Source: an uncultured Planctomycetota bacterium (GTDB taxonomy: Bacteria; Planctomycetota; Phycisphaerae; Sedimentisphaerales; Anaerobacaceae). From it: a stretch of DNA of 8,627 nt. Location: positions 1-8,627 of the forward strand of contig CAIYOL010000087.1 in NCBI GenBank assembly GCA_903927855.1, in the 5' to 3' direction. The translations under genes and the position numbers were made by a program. Below are positions 1 through 7,309 of the stretch, one piece after another. The notes below the pieces were generated by a model that searched no databases, had not been told where the DNA came from, and worked only from the letters and a program-made list of their open reading frames with translations. Position 1 is the first letter of the stretch; every line of letters starts with the position of its first letter.

Positions 1-2062
1 CTGGAACGTTGATTTCCTCGACTGTGGGCATATTATTTTTCGGCGGCGGATTCCAGGATGTATAACCAATATGCGCCGTGTCCATCATATGGTTCCATTT
101 GCCATTAGCCATTTTACGGTTGTAATACTGGGACAGCTCGGCATCGGCTTCAAATAAAGCCCTGGTCTTTGCGGCAAGGTCGTTGGTGCTTGCGCGTTTT
201 TGCTCAGCGTATAATTTGTTTTTGCCCGCAGTGGTATAAAGCTCGGTAACCTGGGCGCAGGCCTTTGTCGGGTAGAGAACAAGCTGGAAAAAGGCGTCTT
301 TGGCGCTATCGGGCAGGTTTTGATAGATTTGTTCGGCTTTGGCCGTAATAGCGTTAAAATCGGCAACTACAGTGTCTGCCTCACGATAATTGACAATGCT
401 GAACGTGCCGGGGTCGAGAAGTTCGGGCTTGCGTCTGGCATTATATTTGGTGTACTTAGACACGATATCAGCAATCTGGTCAGCATATTGTGGGCCAAAT
501 TCACGCTGTGCCCACAGCCGGGTAAATTCCGATATTTTCTCCTTCGGCCATCTTTGCGGGTCCCAGGCGAAGGTCATAAAAAATTCGATTGGGTATTCCA
601 TCGGCTTGAGGTCGCCGACGTTGACAATCCAGATTCTTGTAGCACCGTAATTATAGGCAAGGTTCATCTGCTCCTGGATTTTGGCAATTGGACTGGTATT
701 GAGCCATTCGTACGAGCGGGGTCCGCCGTGGAAATCGAAATGATAATAGATGCCTGCTCCGCCGCTTCTTTTGCGTTCCTCCTCGGTAGGCAGCCGCCGA
801 ATATTTCCCCAGTTGTCGTCGCACCAGAGCAGCGTCACGTCATCTGGAACGCGCAGCCCCTTTTCGTAGTATTCCTGAGCTTCCTTATAAGGGCACCATA
901 ACTGCGGCACTTTGGACGCATCGGGATTTATCTCCTCGGCTATTATTTTCCGCTGGTTGGCCACAATCTCTTCTAGGAAGGCCATACACTGGGCTACTGT
1001 CCCATTCGGAACCAACGGCGTGTCATTTGCGCCGCGCAGACCGATGGAGATGATGCTTTCATAATTCTTGTTGCGCCTGATACCTTCCCGCCAGAATGTT
1101 TGAAGGGTGTTGGCGTCCGTGTAATAGTTCCAGTGCTCCTTGTGGCGTCTGTCCCACTCTTTCTGCGCCCGAAGCATCGGTTCCTGATGGGAATTCCCCA
1201 TCACGATACCGTATTCGTCGGCAAGACGTGGGTTATCCGGGTCATCCTCGTTGAAGGCGTTGTTCCACATCGCCGGCCAGAGGTAATTGGCCTTCAGCCG
1301 AAGCAAAAGCTCAAAAACTTTGGTGTAGAATTTACTGTTGTAGTCCCCAAATTTTTCTTTAACCCACGGCGTAAGCGCAAAACCCTCGTCATTAAGGAAT
1401 ATGCCGCGATATTTGACGGCAGGGGGGCCCTGCACATATTTGCCCGGTTTTACAAAGAGATTATCTTTATGTTCGGCCAGCACATCCGCCCACCAGTACC
1501 ACGGTGATACTCCAATTTGCGCCGAAAGGTCATATATGCCGTAAATAGTTCCTCTTTTGTCACTGCCTGCGATAACAAGAGAATTCTCGACGCCGGGCAT
1601 TGGTTTAGGCACAACCGTAATTACAAATGATTCCCACTTGCCGGAAATTGGCGACACATCTATTTTGCCGTCTTTGGCTAACTGGTCGATGAGTTTGTTT
1701 TTTCCAATTGTTCCTATGATTACGACGTTTTTACCGACATCGGCTTCTTTCTGGGTAATTTCCGGAGTGAAGCCGGTAACGCGGTTAACATCCGCCTGTA
1801 GGTCACCGGCGGCGCGAACGACGCCGGGCCAGTCTCCGGAATCGACATAAATGGTTGCAAGTTTGTCTTTCTGTGCAAGCGCGAAACTGTCTTTACTGGC
1901 GACAGTGTCCACATAACGCTGCTGGCCAATGACTGAAACTTCCTGTTTCATTTCGTGTTTCACTTCGGGTTTTGCTCCGGGGGTTACGCACGAAGAAAGA
2001 TTTAAAATAAGCAGGCAAAGTGTAGTTACCACAACAGTTTGAGTCCAATTGGTTGCTCGCAT
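1..2062 (-). CDS. GH115 xylan alpha-1,2-glucuronidase, lipoprotein, 3' end cut by window
   Basis: This is the N-terminal 687 residues of a glycoside hydrolase family 115 protein. The family removes glucuronic or 4-O-methylglucuronic acid side chains from xylan, including internal positions of the polymer. The gene is absent from simple ORF lists because it runs off the left edge, but the frame is open from 2062 to position 2 without a break. Family-typical stretches are visible: PWYWWADV (187-194), RGIFLNDE (219-226), LKANYLWPAMW (256-266), GNSHQEP (289-295), LLWCDDNWGNIRRLP (411-425), YYHFDFHGGPRSYEWLNT (439-456) and GDLKPMEYP (483-491). E394 (in PYKEAQEYY) and nearby acids are catalytic candidates by position only. 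The N-terminus is a lipoprotein signal: a hydrophobic run, then lipobox LSSC with Cys25, so the enzyme is probably membrane-tethered outside the cytoplasm. Family members usually have about 800-1000 residues, so roughly the last fifth or more is missing. It is the last visible gene of the leftward operon, 49 nt after GH67. Confidence 0.93.
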   Translation of the reverse strand, partial: MRATNWTQTVVVTTLCLLILNLSSCVTPGAKPEVKHEMKQEVSVIGQQRYVDTVASKDSFALAQKDKLATIYVDSGDWPGVVRAAGDLQADVNRVTGFTPEITQKEADVGKNVVIIGTIGKNKLIDQLAKDGKIDVSPISGKWESFVITVVPKPMPGVENSLVIAGSDKRGTIYGIYDLSAQIGVSPWYWWADVLAEHKDNLFVKPGKYVQGPPAVKYRGIFLNDEGFALTPWVKEKFGDYNSKFYTKVFELLLRLKANYLWPAMWNNAFNEDDPDNPRLADEYGIVMGNSHQEPMLRAQKEWDRRHKEHWNYYTDANTLQTFWREGIRRNKNYESIISIGLRGANDTPLVPNGTVAQCMAFLEEIVANQRKIIAEEINPDASKVPQLWCPYKEAQEYYEKGLRVPDDVTLLWCDDNWGNIRRLPTEEERKRSGGAGIYYHFDFHGGPRSYEWLNTSPIAKIQEQMNLAYNYGATRIWIVNVGDLKPMEYPIEFFMTFAWDPQRWPKEKISEFTRLWAQREFGPQYADQIADIVSKYTKYNARRKPELLDPGTFSIVNYREADTVVADFNAITAKAEQIYQNLPDSAKDAFFQLVLYPTKACAQVTELYTTAGKNKLYAEQKRASTNDLAAKTRALFEADAELSQYYNRKMANGKWNHMMDTAHIGYTSWNPPPKNNMPTVEEINVP

Positions 2063-2069
2063 GATGAAT

Positions 2070-2075
2070 CTCCTT
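2070..2075 (-). promoter_or_regulatory. Ribosome binding site of the GH115 gene
   Basis: AAGGAG on the minus strand, 7 nt before the ATG at 2062. It fixes the GH115 start, and the signal peptide with lipobox follows immediately. I saw no terminator-like hairpin in the 49-nt gap after GH67, so the two genes are probably co-transcribed. Confidence 0.75.
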
Positions 2076-2111
2076 ACTTTTTTGGTTTACTAAAGATTAA
2101 TAATGGTCTTA

Positions 2112-4265
2112 TCACTTATAGGCAGGCACAGGCCTGTTACTGAATTTCTGAAAATAGCTGACGCATGTATCCCGCCAAATGGCAGCGTCTTTTTCCTGTG
2201 TGGCTAATTTCTCCTTAACGTGCAGATATATTTCAGGGTCGATGTCCTTTTCTATGGCATCCCACGTATGCTCCATCTTTTTTACATAATCGACGCCTTT
2301 ATAATATCTGCGGCACAACTCTTTCCACAAAGTCCTGCCCGACTTCATCTTGTGGTCCCAACTTACGTGATGGAACCAAAGCAGGTATTTTTCAGGACAT
2401 CTTTTCAGACTGTCGAATATCTCGGCATTTGGTGAAAAATATTGACTTGTTGCATTACTGCCGGTTGAGCTTCGGTCGAAGCCAAGGCCGTTGACGTCCG
2501 CACGATGGTAATACACACTCGTCCAGTCTACTCTGCCGCTCTTGTCGAGCGACGGCTGCGGCCCATAGTGGAAACCTTCTTGCATAATGTGGTGCAGACC
2601 GAGCGGCGTCATATAATTAACGCACGCTTCACGCGAGCCTATCATCATTGATTGGATTTGCTTGACAACTTTGCTCTTCCGGCTCAGCGTCATACGAATC
2701 CATTCGTTGGCTATCGTCTCGCTGGATAAATTGTGGTCCCATGCCAGGCGGCCGAACGCATACCAGTTGGCTTGGCCAAAGAGGTGTCCGCACCAGTTTC
2801 TGTCGTCACCGATATTCGTCACGCCCGCGATGCCGGTCATCTGGTAATTGTGCAGGCTCCCATCTATAATTGAAGCAAGGGTCGAACCGCGACCTTTGGC
2901 ATAAGTATCGAACTCAAGATATTCTTTCCACATTGGCGCTAAGTATACTAGGTGCTTCGAATGTCCCAGATACTCCTGCATAATTTGTAATTCCAGCATC
3001 AAAGGCGTATTGGGCATTGCCCCGAACAGCGAATTAAGCGGCTCGCGAGGCTGAAAGTCAATCGGCCCATTTTTGGTTTGAATGAAAACGTTCGGGCTAA
3101 ACTTCCCGTCGAAGGGGACAAATTCCTTATACGCTCGTTTCGAACGGTCAGGGTCAACGTCTGCGTTATACACGAATGACCGCCACATTACTATGCCGCC
3201 ATAAGGAGCCAGGGCTTCAGCCAGCATATTTGCCCCGTCAGCGTGGGTCCTGTTATATTGCTGTTGCGGGCCGGGCATGCCCTCGGAACTGGCCTTTACC
3301 AGAAATCCGCCGAAGTCAGGAATGAGCTGATATATCTCCTTCGCTTTATCCTTCCACCATTGTCTGACTTCGGGGTCGCACGGGTCGGAGGTATTAAGGT
3401 TACCTATGCCGCCTTTTCGGTTGCCGTCCTCAGAAAACTTGGCCGATATTGGAGAGGAGAAATTGACCGATAGAAATACCCTGATGCCGTAAGGACGAAA
3501 GACGTCAGCCAGCTTGGCGACTTTTTTGAGATATTCGGGCTTAAGGATGGTGGGGTCGGCATTGACACTATTCGGGACCACACCATTGATGCCAATCGAG
3601 GCATTTGCCCGCGCATAATCTTTATATCGCGGGTCTATTTTATCAGGCAGCTCATCCCATTTCCATAATGATTTACCCGCATAGCCGCGCTGGTCCGATA
3701 TGGTACCATCGAGCTTGTCCCAGTGGTCCAAAAGTCTGTATTGGATTTTGGGCTTGGAGCAGATGTCCACATTCTTAAAGGATTGTCCCGTTTGCATAAG
3801 CCGCAATAAATGAAAAGAACCGTACAAAAGACCTATGTCCTCGTTTGCAGAGATTACTACCGTCGGAATGCCGTTAATCTTGGTTGATTTAATCAGGAAC
3901 CCTTCATACCCTAAAGTCGCCAGTTTATCAGACAAGTCTAATTTTTGTATGATTTGAGATTGCCTCCGCGTGCCGATGACAAGAGCGCCGCCTGTATCAA
4001 GTGTGTTGCGTACAGGTACATCGACGCCTAAAAGTCCGTCCAGCCCCTTTTTCACTTCCTCTCGAATGATGTCGAGCGTTTCAGATTGTCCCTCTATTAC
4101 AATAGAAGAAAAAGCCTGTTGGTATGCCTTCAGCGTCTTTGCGTCATCCAGCTTTTTATATGACATCCAGAGATTGTAGCCGTCGTCGGCGCTGGCTGCT
4201 GGACAAACTGAAACCACAATACATAGCACGAACAATATATTTATATTCTTCAATGAGTATTTCAT
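2112..4265 (-). CDS. aguA: GH67 alpha-glucuronidase, secreted
   Basis: This 717-residue protein is a full-length family 67 alpha-glucuronidase, which releases (4-O-methyl)glucuronic acid from the non-reducing terminal xylose of xylo-oligosaccharides. Numbering here starts from the ATG at 4265. An N-terminal non-catalytic domain (about 30-150) is followed by a barrel carrying YRLLDHWD (176-183), LVKASSEGMPGP (322-333), NGPIDFQPREP (399-409) and MQEYLG (429-434), then the C-terminal helical domain (about 485-715). E328 matches the family's general acid. D403 and E431 are 28 residues apart, the same spacing as the known catalytic pair of characterised enzymes (for example D365/E393 in Cellvibrio GlcA67A, from memory). 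Residues 1-26 form a signal peptide ending in ASA before DD, with no lipobox, so the enzyme should be soluble outside the cytoplasm. The longest frame starts at a GTG at 4271, but that codon overlaps the AGGAG box. The ATG at 4265 is therefore preferred. Confidence 0.95.
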   Translation of the reverse strand: MKYSLKNINILFVLCIVVSVCPAASADDGYNLWMSYKKLDDAKTLKAYQQAFSSIVIEGQSETLDIIREEVKKGLDGLLGVDVPVRNTLDTGGALVIGTRRQSQIIQKLDLSDKLATLGYEGFLIKSTKINGIPTVVISANEDIGLLYGSFHLLRLMQTGQSFKNVDICSKPKIQYRLLDHWDKLDGTISDQRGYAGKSLWKWDELPDKIDPRYKDYARANASIGINGVVPNSVNADPTILKPEYLKKVAKLADVFRPYGIRVFLSVNFSSPISAKFSEDGNRKGGIGNLNTSDPCDPEVRQWWKDKAKEIYQLIPDFGGFLVKASSEGMPGPQQQYNRTHADGANMLAEALAPYGGIVMWRSFVYNADVDPDRSKRAYKEFVPFDGKFSPNVFIQTKNGPIDFQPREPLNSLFGAMPNTPLMLELQIMQEYLGHSKHLVYLAPMWKEYLEFDTYAKGRGSTLASIIDGSLHNYQMTGIAGVTNIGDDRNWCGHLFGQANWYAFGRLAWDHNLSSETIANEWIRMTLSRKSKVVKQIQSMMIGSREACVNYMTPLGLHHIMQEGFHYGPQPSLDKSGRVDWTSVYYHRADVNGLGFDRSSTGSNATSQYFSPNAEIFDSLKRCPEKYLLWFHHVSWDHKMKSGRTLWKELCRRYYKGVDYVKKMEHTWDAIEKDIDPEIYLHVKEKLATQEKDAAIWRDTCVSYFQKFSNRPVPAYK

Positions 4266-4270
4266 ATTCA

Positions 4271-4275
4271 CTCCT
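4271..4275 (-). promoter_or_regulatory. Ribosome binding site of the GH67 gene (decides the start)
   Basis: AGGAG on the minus strand, 5 nt before the ATG at 4265. The upstream in-frame GTG at 4271 shares its first G with this box and so cannot be the initiator served by it. Confidence 0.75.
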
Positions 4276-4292
4276 ATAAATAAGGGAATACG

Positions 4293-4321
4293 ATATTAAA
4301 GCGCCACTGTGCGATTGTCAA
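4293..4321 (-). promoter_or_regulatory. Putative internal sigma-70 promoter for GH67-GH115
   Basis: On the minus strand a consensus -35 TTGACA (4321-4316) is followed, after 17 nt, by TAATAT (4298-4293, four of six matches to TATAAT). Transcription would begin near 4286 and give a leader of about 20 nt before the GH67 start. The -35 overlaps a perfect 7-bp inverted repeat, as expected for a repressor-controlled promoter. The call rests on sequence match alone. It would let the glucuronidases be expressed separately from the transporters. Confidence 0.5.
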
Positions 4322-4344
4322 GCGACAATCCAGCAGCTGATTGT
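4313..4344 (-). repeat. Cluster of three alternating GATTGT half-sites (operator or alternative hairpins)
   Basis: On the plus strand the hexamer GATTGT occurs at 4313-4318 and 4339-4344, with its complement ACAATC between them at 4325-4330. The first two form a perfect 7-bp inverted repeat, GATTGTC and GACAATC around AAGC (4313-4330). The second and third form a 6-bp repeat around an 8-nt spacer (4325-4344). The middle element can pair with only one neighbour at a time. The cluster lies in the 114-nt gap between the transporter-2 stop and GH67 and covers the -35 of the putative internal promoter. No U-run follows, so it is not an ordinary intrinsic terminator. Confidence 0.5.
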
Positions 4345-4379
4345 AGTGGATAGACAGCGTACCTGCTCAGCGGAATGTA

Positions 4380-5729
4380 TCAGGTTTTCGCCGCCTCCGG
4401 CGTAACGAACTCCATCGGTTTCAGCCTGGGGTTTATCATGTGGATTATAAACAGGTTTACCAGATATACGCTGGCCGCTATGATAAACAATATTCGGTAC
4501 TCTCCCGTCCACTCCAGAACATACCCGGCGAGTTTGGCAATAAACATACCGCCGATGGCCCCGGCCATACCGCCGATGCCCACGATTGAACTAACCACCT
4601 TGCGCGGCGCGGTGTCGGAAACGAGCGTGAAGAGGTTTGCTGAAAATCCCTGGTGCGCCGAAGCCGCTAAGCCGACGAGCAAAGTGGCCGTCCAGAGATT
4701 GGAGACGCTCGATGCCGCGAATACTGGCACGACACATAACGCACAGACCAGCATTGCCGTTTTGCGGGCCGCGTTCACCGTCCAGCCGCGTTTAATGAGC
4801 CATGAAGAAAACCAGCCGCCCGCGACACTCCCGACGTCTGTCATCAGGTAAATTGTTACCAGTGGCGGTCCTATCTGTATCAAATTCAATCCGTGCCGCT
4901 TATTCAAAAAATCCGGAATCCAGTATAGATAGAACCACCATATCGGCGAGCTGAGGAACATCCCAACGACGAATACCCATGTCTGGCGATATCGCAGCAG
5001 CGACGACCAGGGAATTTTAACAACAGGGTCGGGCGGGTCGCTGCGGATGTAAGCCAGTTCTGCCGAAGAAAGGCGTGGATGTTTTTCCGGGCTTTGGTAA
5101 TACAGTTGCCAAAATACCAGCCACGCAAAGCCTAATGCGCCGGTTACTATGAACGCCGCTGGCCAGCCGTACCTGATCGTCAGCCACGGCACTAATAATG
5201 GCGCAGCCAGCGCGCCGACGTTACTGCCTGCGTTGAATATGCCGAAAGCCAGCGCACGTTCCTTTTGTGGAAACCATTCGCTGACCGACTTTACGGATGC
5301 GGGGAAACATCCTCCTTCTGCCAGCCCCAGCGCAAAGCGTGCGGCGCTGAACCCAAGCACCGTTGCTGGTATCATCGTAATCCAGAATTTGGCCTCGACA
5401 GGGATATACCAGTTCAGGGCGTGCGCCATTGCCGCCAAACTCCAAACCAGGACCGCAAGGGCATACCCTAACTTGACGCCTAGGCGGTCAATCAGCCGGC
5501 CGGCGCCTGCGTAACCGAAAGCGTATGCGATTTGAAAGGCGAAGATGATATTGCTGTAATCAATTTCGTTCCAGCCGAAATGCTTTGCCAAATCCGGCTT
5601 AAGAATGCCGATTACCTGCCGGTCGATATAGTTGAGGGTTGTGGCGAAAAATAGCAGCGCACAAATGCCCCACCGAGACCAGCCGACCGACAACGCGGTC
5701 GTTTTCTGACGTGTCAAATCGTCTGTCAT
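4380..5729 (-). CDS. MFS hexuronate-type transporter, second of a tandem pair
   Basis: This 449-residue major facilitator protein belongs to the anion:cation symporter group (ExuT/DgoT-like), which imports sugar acids with protons across the inner membrane. About 12 membrane segments can be read in two halves joined by a cytoplasmic loop (about 205-255). The family signature LNYIDRQ in helix 1 gives D36 and R37, and RFALGLAEGG in helix 4 gives R131 and E138. These match, by motif and R-to-E spacing, the D46/R47/R126/E133 set of Escherichia coli DgoT. It is clearly paralogous to the gene just upstream (LNWYIPVEAK, CALCVVPVF and SDTAPR shared), is exactly the same length, and is roughly half identical by eye. 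The ATG lies 7 nt after the upstream stop, and I see no Shine-Dalgarno sequence before it, so translation probably depends on coupling to the upstream gene. Next to two alpha-glucuronidases, glucuronate or 4-O-methylglucuronate is the likely substrate, although free galacturonate cannot be excluded. Confidence 0.88.
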   Translation of the reverse strand: MTDDLTRQKTTALSVGWSRWGICALLFFATTLNYIDRQVIGILKPDLAKHFGWNEIDYSNIIFAFQIAYAFGYAGAGRLIDRLGVKLGYALAVLVWSLAAMAHALNWYIPVEAKFWITMIPATVLGFSAARFALGLAEGGCFPASVKSVSEWFPQKERALAFGIFNAGSNVGALAAPLLVPWLTIRYGWPAAFIVTGALGFAWLVFWQLYYQSPEKHPRLSSAELAYIRSDPPDPVVKIPWSSLLRYRQTWVFVVGMFLSSPIWWFYLYWIPDFLNKRHGLNLIQIGPPLVTIYLMTDVGSVAGGWFSSWLIKRGWTVNAARKTAMLVCALCVVPVFAASSVSNLWTATLLVGLAASAHQGFSANLFTLVSDTAPRKVVSSIVGIGGMAGAIGGMFIAKLAGYVLEWTGEYRILFIIAASVYLVNLFIIHMINPRLKPMEFVTPEAAKT

Positions 5730-5736
5730 AGAAGAT

Positions 5737-7086
5737 TTATTTCGCGTCTGATGCCTGTGGAACTGCGAACTCCATCGATTTCAGCCGTGGGTTAATTGCG
5801 TGAATTATCAGCACATTCACCACATACGCGCAGGACGCGATAATCAGCACTATCTGGTATTTTCCCGTCTTCTCGAGAATGTAAGGAATGAGCTTGGCAA
5901 TAAATATTGTACCGATGCAAGCCGCCGTGCCGCCGAGACCTACGATTGAACCTACTATTTGGCGAGGCGCGGTGTCCGAAACGGTCGTGAAAAGATTTGC
6001 GGCAAATCCCTGGTGTGCTGCCATCGCAAGTCCCATCAGTAGCACTCCCACCCATGGGTTAGGGACAATCGACGCCAAAAAGACCGGCACTACACACAGA
6101 GCGCACGCCAGCATTGCCATCTTGCGGGAGACGTTTATTGACCATCCCAGTTTCATAAACCAGCCGGATAGGTACCCGCCTGTGATACTTCCTATACCTG
6201 TTATCAAATAAACAACTACCATCGGCCAGCCCAGATTTTTTATATCCACGTTGTATTGCTTGTGCAGAAAATCGGGCCCCCAGTAGAGCCAGAACCACCA
6301 TATCGTTCCGCTGATACCTGTTCCTACAATATACGTCCACGTTTGGCGATATTTCAGTAACGTAAGCCACGGGACTTTTATACCCGGCGGGTCCGGCGGG
6401 TCGGCGTCGATGTGAGCAAGTTCCGCCGCTGAAATTCGTGGATGCTTGTGTGGGTTTGCGTAAAGCGGCAGCCAGAAAATAGCCCAGAACAAGCCCAAAC
6501 CACCTGTTACTAAGAAAGCTATCGGCCAGCTAAAACCAGTGGCAAGCCACAATATCAGTAATGGTGCTGCTATGGCGCCGATAGCGGTGCCGGAGTTGGC
6601 AATGCCGAATGCAAATGCTCGTTCTTTTTTGGGGAACCATTCGCTGATGGTTTTATTAAGGGCTGGATAGCTGCCTCCTTCTGCTATACCAAGCACAGCA
6701 CGCGCTACGCAAAAGCCGAACGCCGTCGCAGACATTGCGAACATCCCGATTTTGGCTTCGACAGGAATATACCAGTTCAAAGCGTGGGCCATCTCCGCCA
6801 GGCTCCATAGAACAACCGCAAGGGCAAAACCGACTTTGACGCCCACTCGGTCTATAAACCAGCCGGCGCCGGCATAACTTATCGCGTATGCGAAGGTAAA
6901 AGCAATGACGATATTGCCGAAATCTGTTTCACTCCAGTTAAGACTTTTCTCCAATATCGGCTTAAGCATGCCGAGAATCTGACGGTCAATGTAGTTCAGG
7001 GCGATTGCGGAAAATAGCAGCGCACAAATAATCCATCGAAAGTAGCCCGTTGATGATGTTCCCCCGTGTACCTGTCCATTCGACAT
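5737..7086 (-). CDS. MFS hexuronate-type transporter, first gene of the operon
   Basis: This is a 449-residue ACS-type MFS symporter (ExuT-like) for proton-driven uronate import at the inner membrane. It has about 12 hydrophobic segments. LNYIDRQ in helix 1 gives D34 and R35, and RAVLGIAEGG in helix 4 gives R129 and E136, the residues expected for substrate and proton binding in this family. The frame extends 19 codons further upstream to a GTG at 7143. The ATG at 7086 is chosen because AGGAGG sits 6 nt before it, because it makes the protein exactly as long as its tandem paralogue, and because the GTG coincides with the predicted transcription start. It is the promoter-proximal gene of the leftward operon. 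It differs from its neighbour along helices 4 and 7 (for example GSYPALNKT against GCFPASVKS), so the two may prefer different uronates. The substrate is inferred from family and context. Confidence 0.88.
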   Translation of the reverse strand: MSNGQVHGGTSSTGYFRWIICALLFSAIALNYIDRQILGMLKPILEKSLNWSETDFGNIVIAFTFAYAISYAGAGWFIDRVGVKVGFALAVVLWSLAEMAHALNWYIPVEAKIGMFAMSATAFGFCVARAVLGIAEGGSYPALNKTISEWFPKKERAFAFGIANSGTAIGAIAAPLLILWLATGFSWPIAFLVTGGLGLFWAIFWLPLYANPHKHPRISAAELAHIDADPPDPPGIKVPWLTLLKYRQTWTYIVGTGISGTIWWFWLYWGPDFLHKQYNVDIKNLGWPMVVVYLITGIGSITGGYLSGWFMKLGWSINVSRKMAMLACALCVVPVFLASIVPNPWVGVLLMGLAMAAHQGFAANLFTTVSDTAPRQIVGSIVGLGGTAACIGTIFIAKLIPYILEKTGKYQIVLIIASCAYVVNVLIIHAINPRLKSMEFAVPQASDAK

Positions 7087-7092
7087 AAAAAA

Positions 7093-7098
7093 CCTCCT
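7093..7098 (-). promoter_or_regulatory. Ribosome binding site of transporter 1 (decides the start)
   Basis: A perfect AGGAGG on the minus strand with a 6-nt all-T spacer before the ATG at 7086. It rules out the 19-codon N-terminal extension that begins at the GTG at 7143. Confidence 0.85.
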
Positions 7099-7147
7099 GT
7101 CTCTGTAATCCTTTACGTTTTTCAGAACAGCATTTTTAACCACGCTA

Positions 7148-7175
7148 ATTCTATTAAGTTTCCCGGCGTTGTCAA
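7148..7175 (-). promoter_or_regulatory. Putative sigma-70 promoter of the glucuronidase/transporter operon
   Basis: On the minus strand a consensus -35 TTGACA (7175-7170) is followed by a 16-nt spacer and TAGAAT (7153-7148, five of six matches). Transcription would start near 7141 and give an untranslated leader of about 55 nt to the ATG at 7086. The -35 sits in a short inverted repeat, CGTTTGACAACG, with arms CGTT and AACG, which could help a repressor bind. This is the best promoter match in the window. Confidence 0.6.
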
Positions 7176-7187
7176 ACGTATAATTCT

Positions 7188-7214
7188 TCAGGGGTTATTT
7201 GTTTGCCCCGATGA
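7188..7214. repeat. Imperfect inverted repeat upstream of the operon promoter
   Basis: TCA-GGGG (7188-7194) and CCCC-GA-TGA (7206-7214) form an imperfect dyad with 4-bp G/C and 3-bp arms, offset by two bases. It lies just upstream of the operon -35 within the divergent 223-nt gap, so a regulator could bind there. The arms are short and the call is weak. I found no convincing promoter for the rightward nuclease gene in this gap. Confidence 0.2.
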
Positions 7215-7298
7215 CCTCTGCGGTTAATTTTCTTCTGTCTTTCCTGCTTTTTCGTAGTTAAAATTGCTCATCTGATAGGCTGAATTATCGCTTTTTTA

Positions 7299-7303
7299 GA
7301 GGG
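7299..7303 (+). promoter_or_regulatory. Ribosome binding site of the nuclease gene
   Basis: GAGGG, 6 nt before the ATG at 7310, supporting that start. A hydrophobic N-terminal anchor follows directly. Confidence 0.65.
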
Positions 7304-7309
7304 ACTTAT

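Noticed and set aside
320..901. 193-codon plus-strand frame opposite GH115
   Set aside because: The opposite strand encodes continuous GH115 with many family motifs, and this frame shows no protein-like pattern.
4313..4330. The 7-bp hairpin as an intrinsic terminator of the transporter genes
   Set aside because: The stem has only 3 G-C pairs of 7, and on the transcribed strand it is followed by GCACAGTGG rather than a U-run.
4375..4851. 158-codon plus-strand frame opposite transporter 2, with a similar frame at 5888-6211 opposite transporter 1
   Set aside because: The two antisense products resemble each other (INIxPMxxAxPPxPTIE, RGAVSETxVKRFA), which could suggest a conserved gene. The likeness follows from the paralogous transporter codons on the other strand.
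7086..7143. 19-codon N-terminal extension of transporter 1 from a GTG at 7143
   Set aside because: The GTG lies at the predicted transcription start and lacks its own ribosome binding site, while AGGAGG precedes the ATG at 7086.
7204..7265. A promoter for the rightward nuclease gene
   Set aside because: Candidates such as TTGCCC with a poor AT-rich -10 deviate too far from consensus or have wrong spacing.
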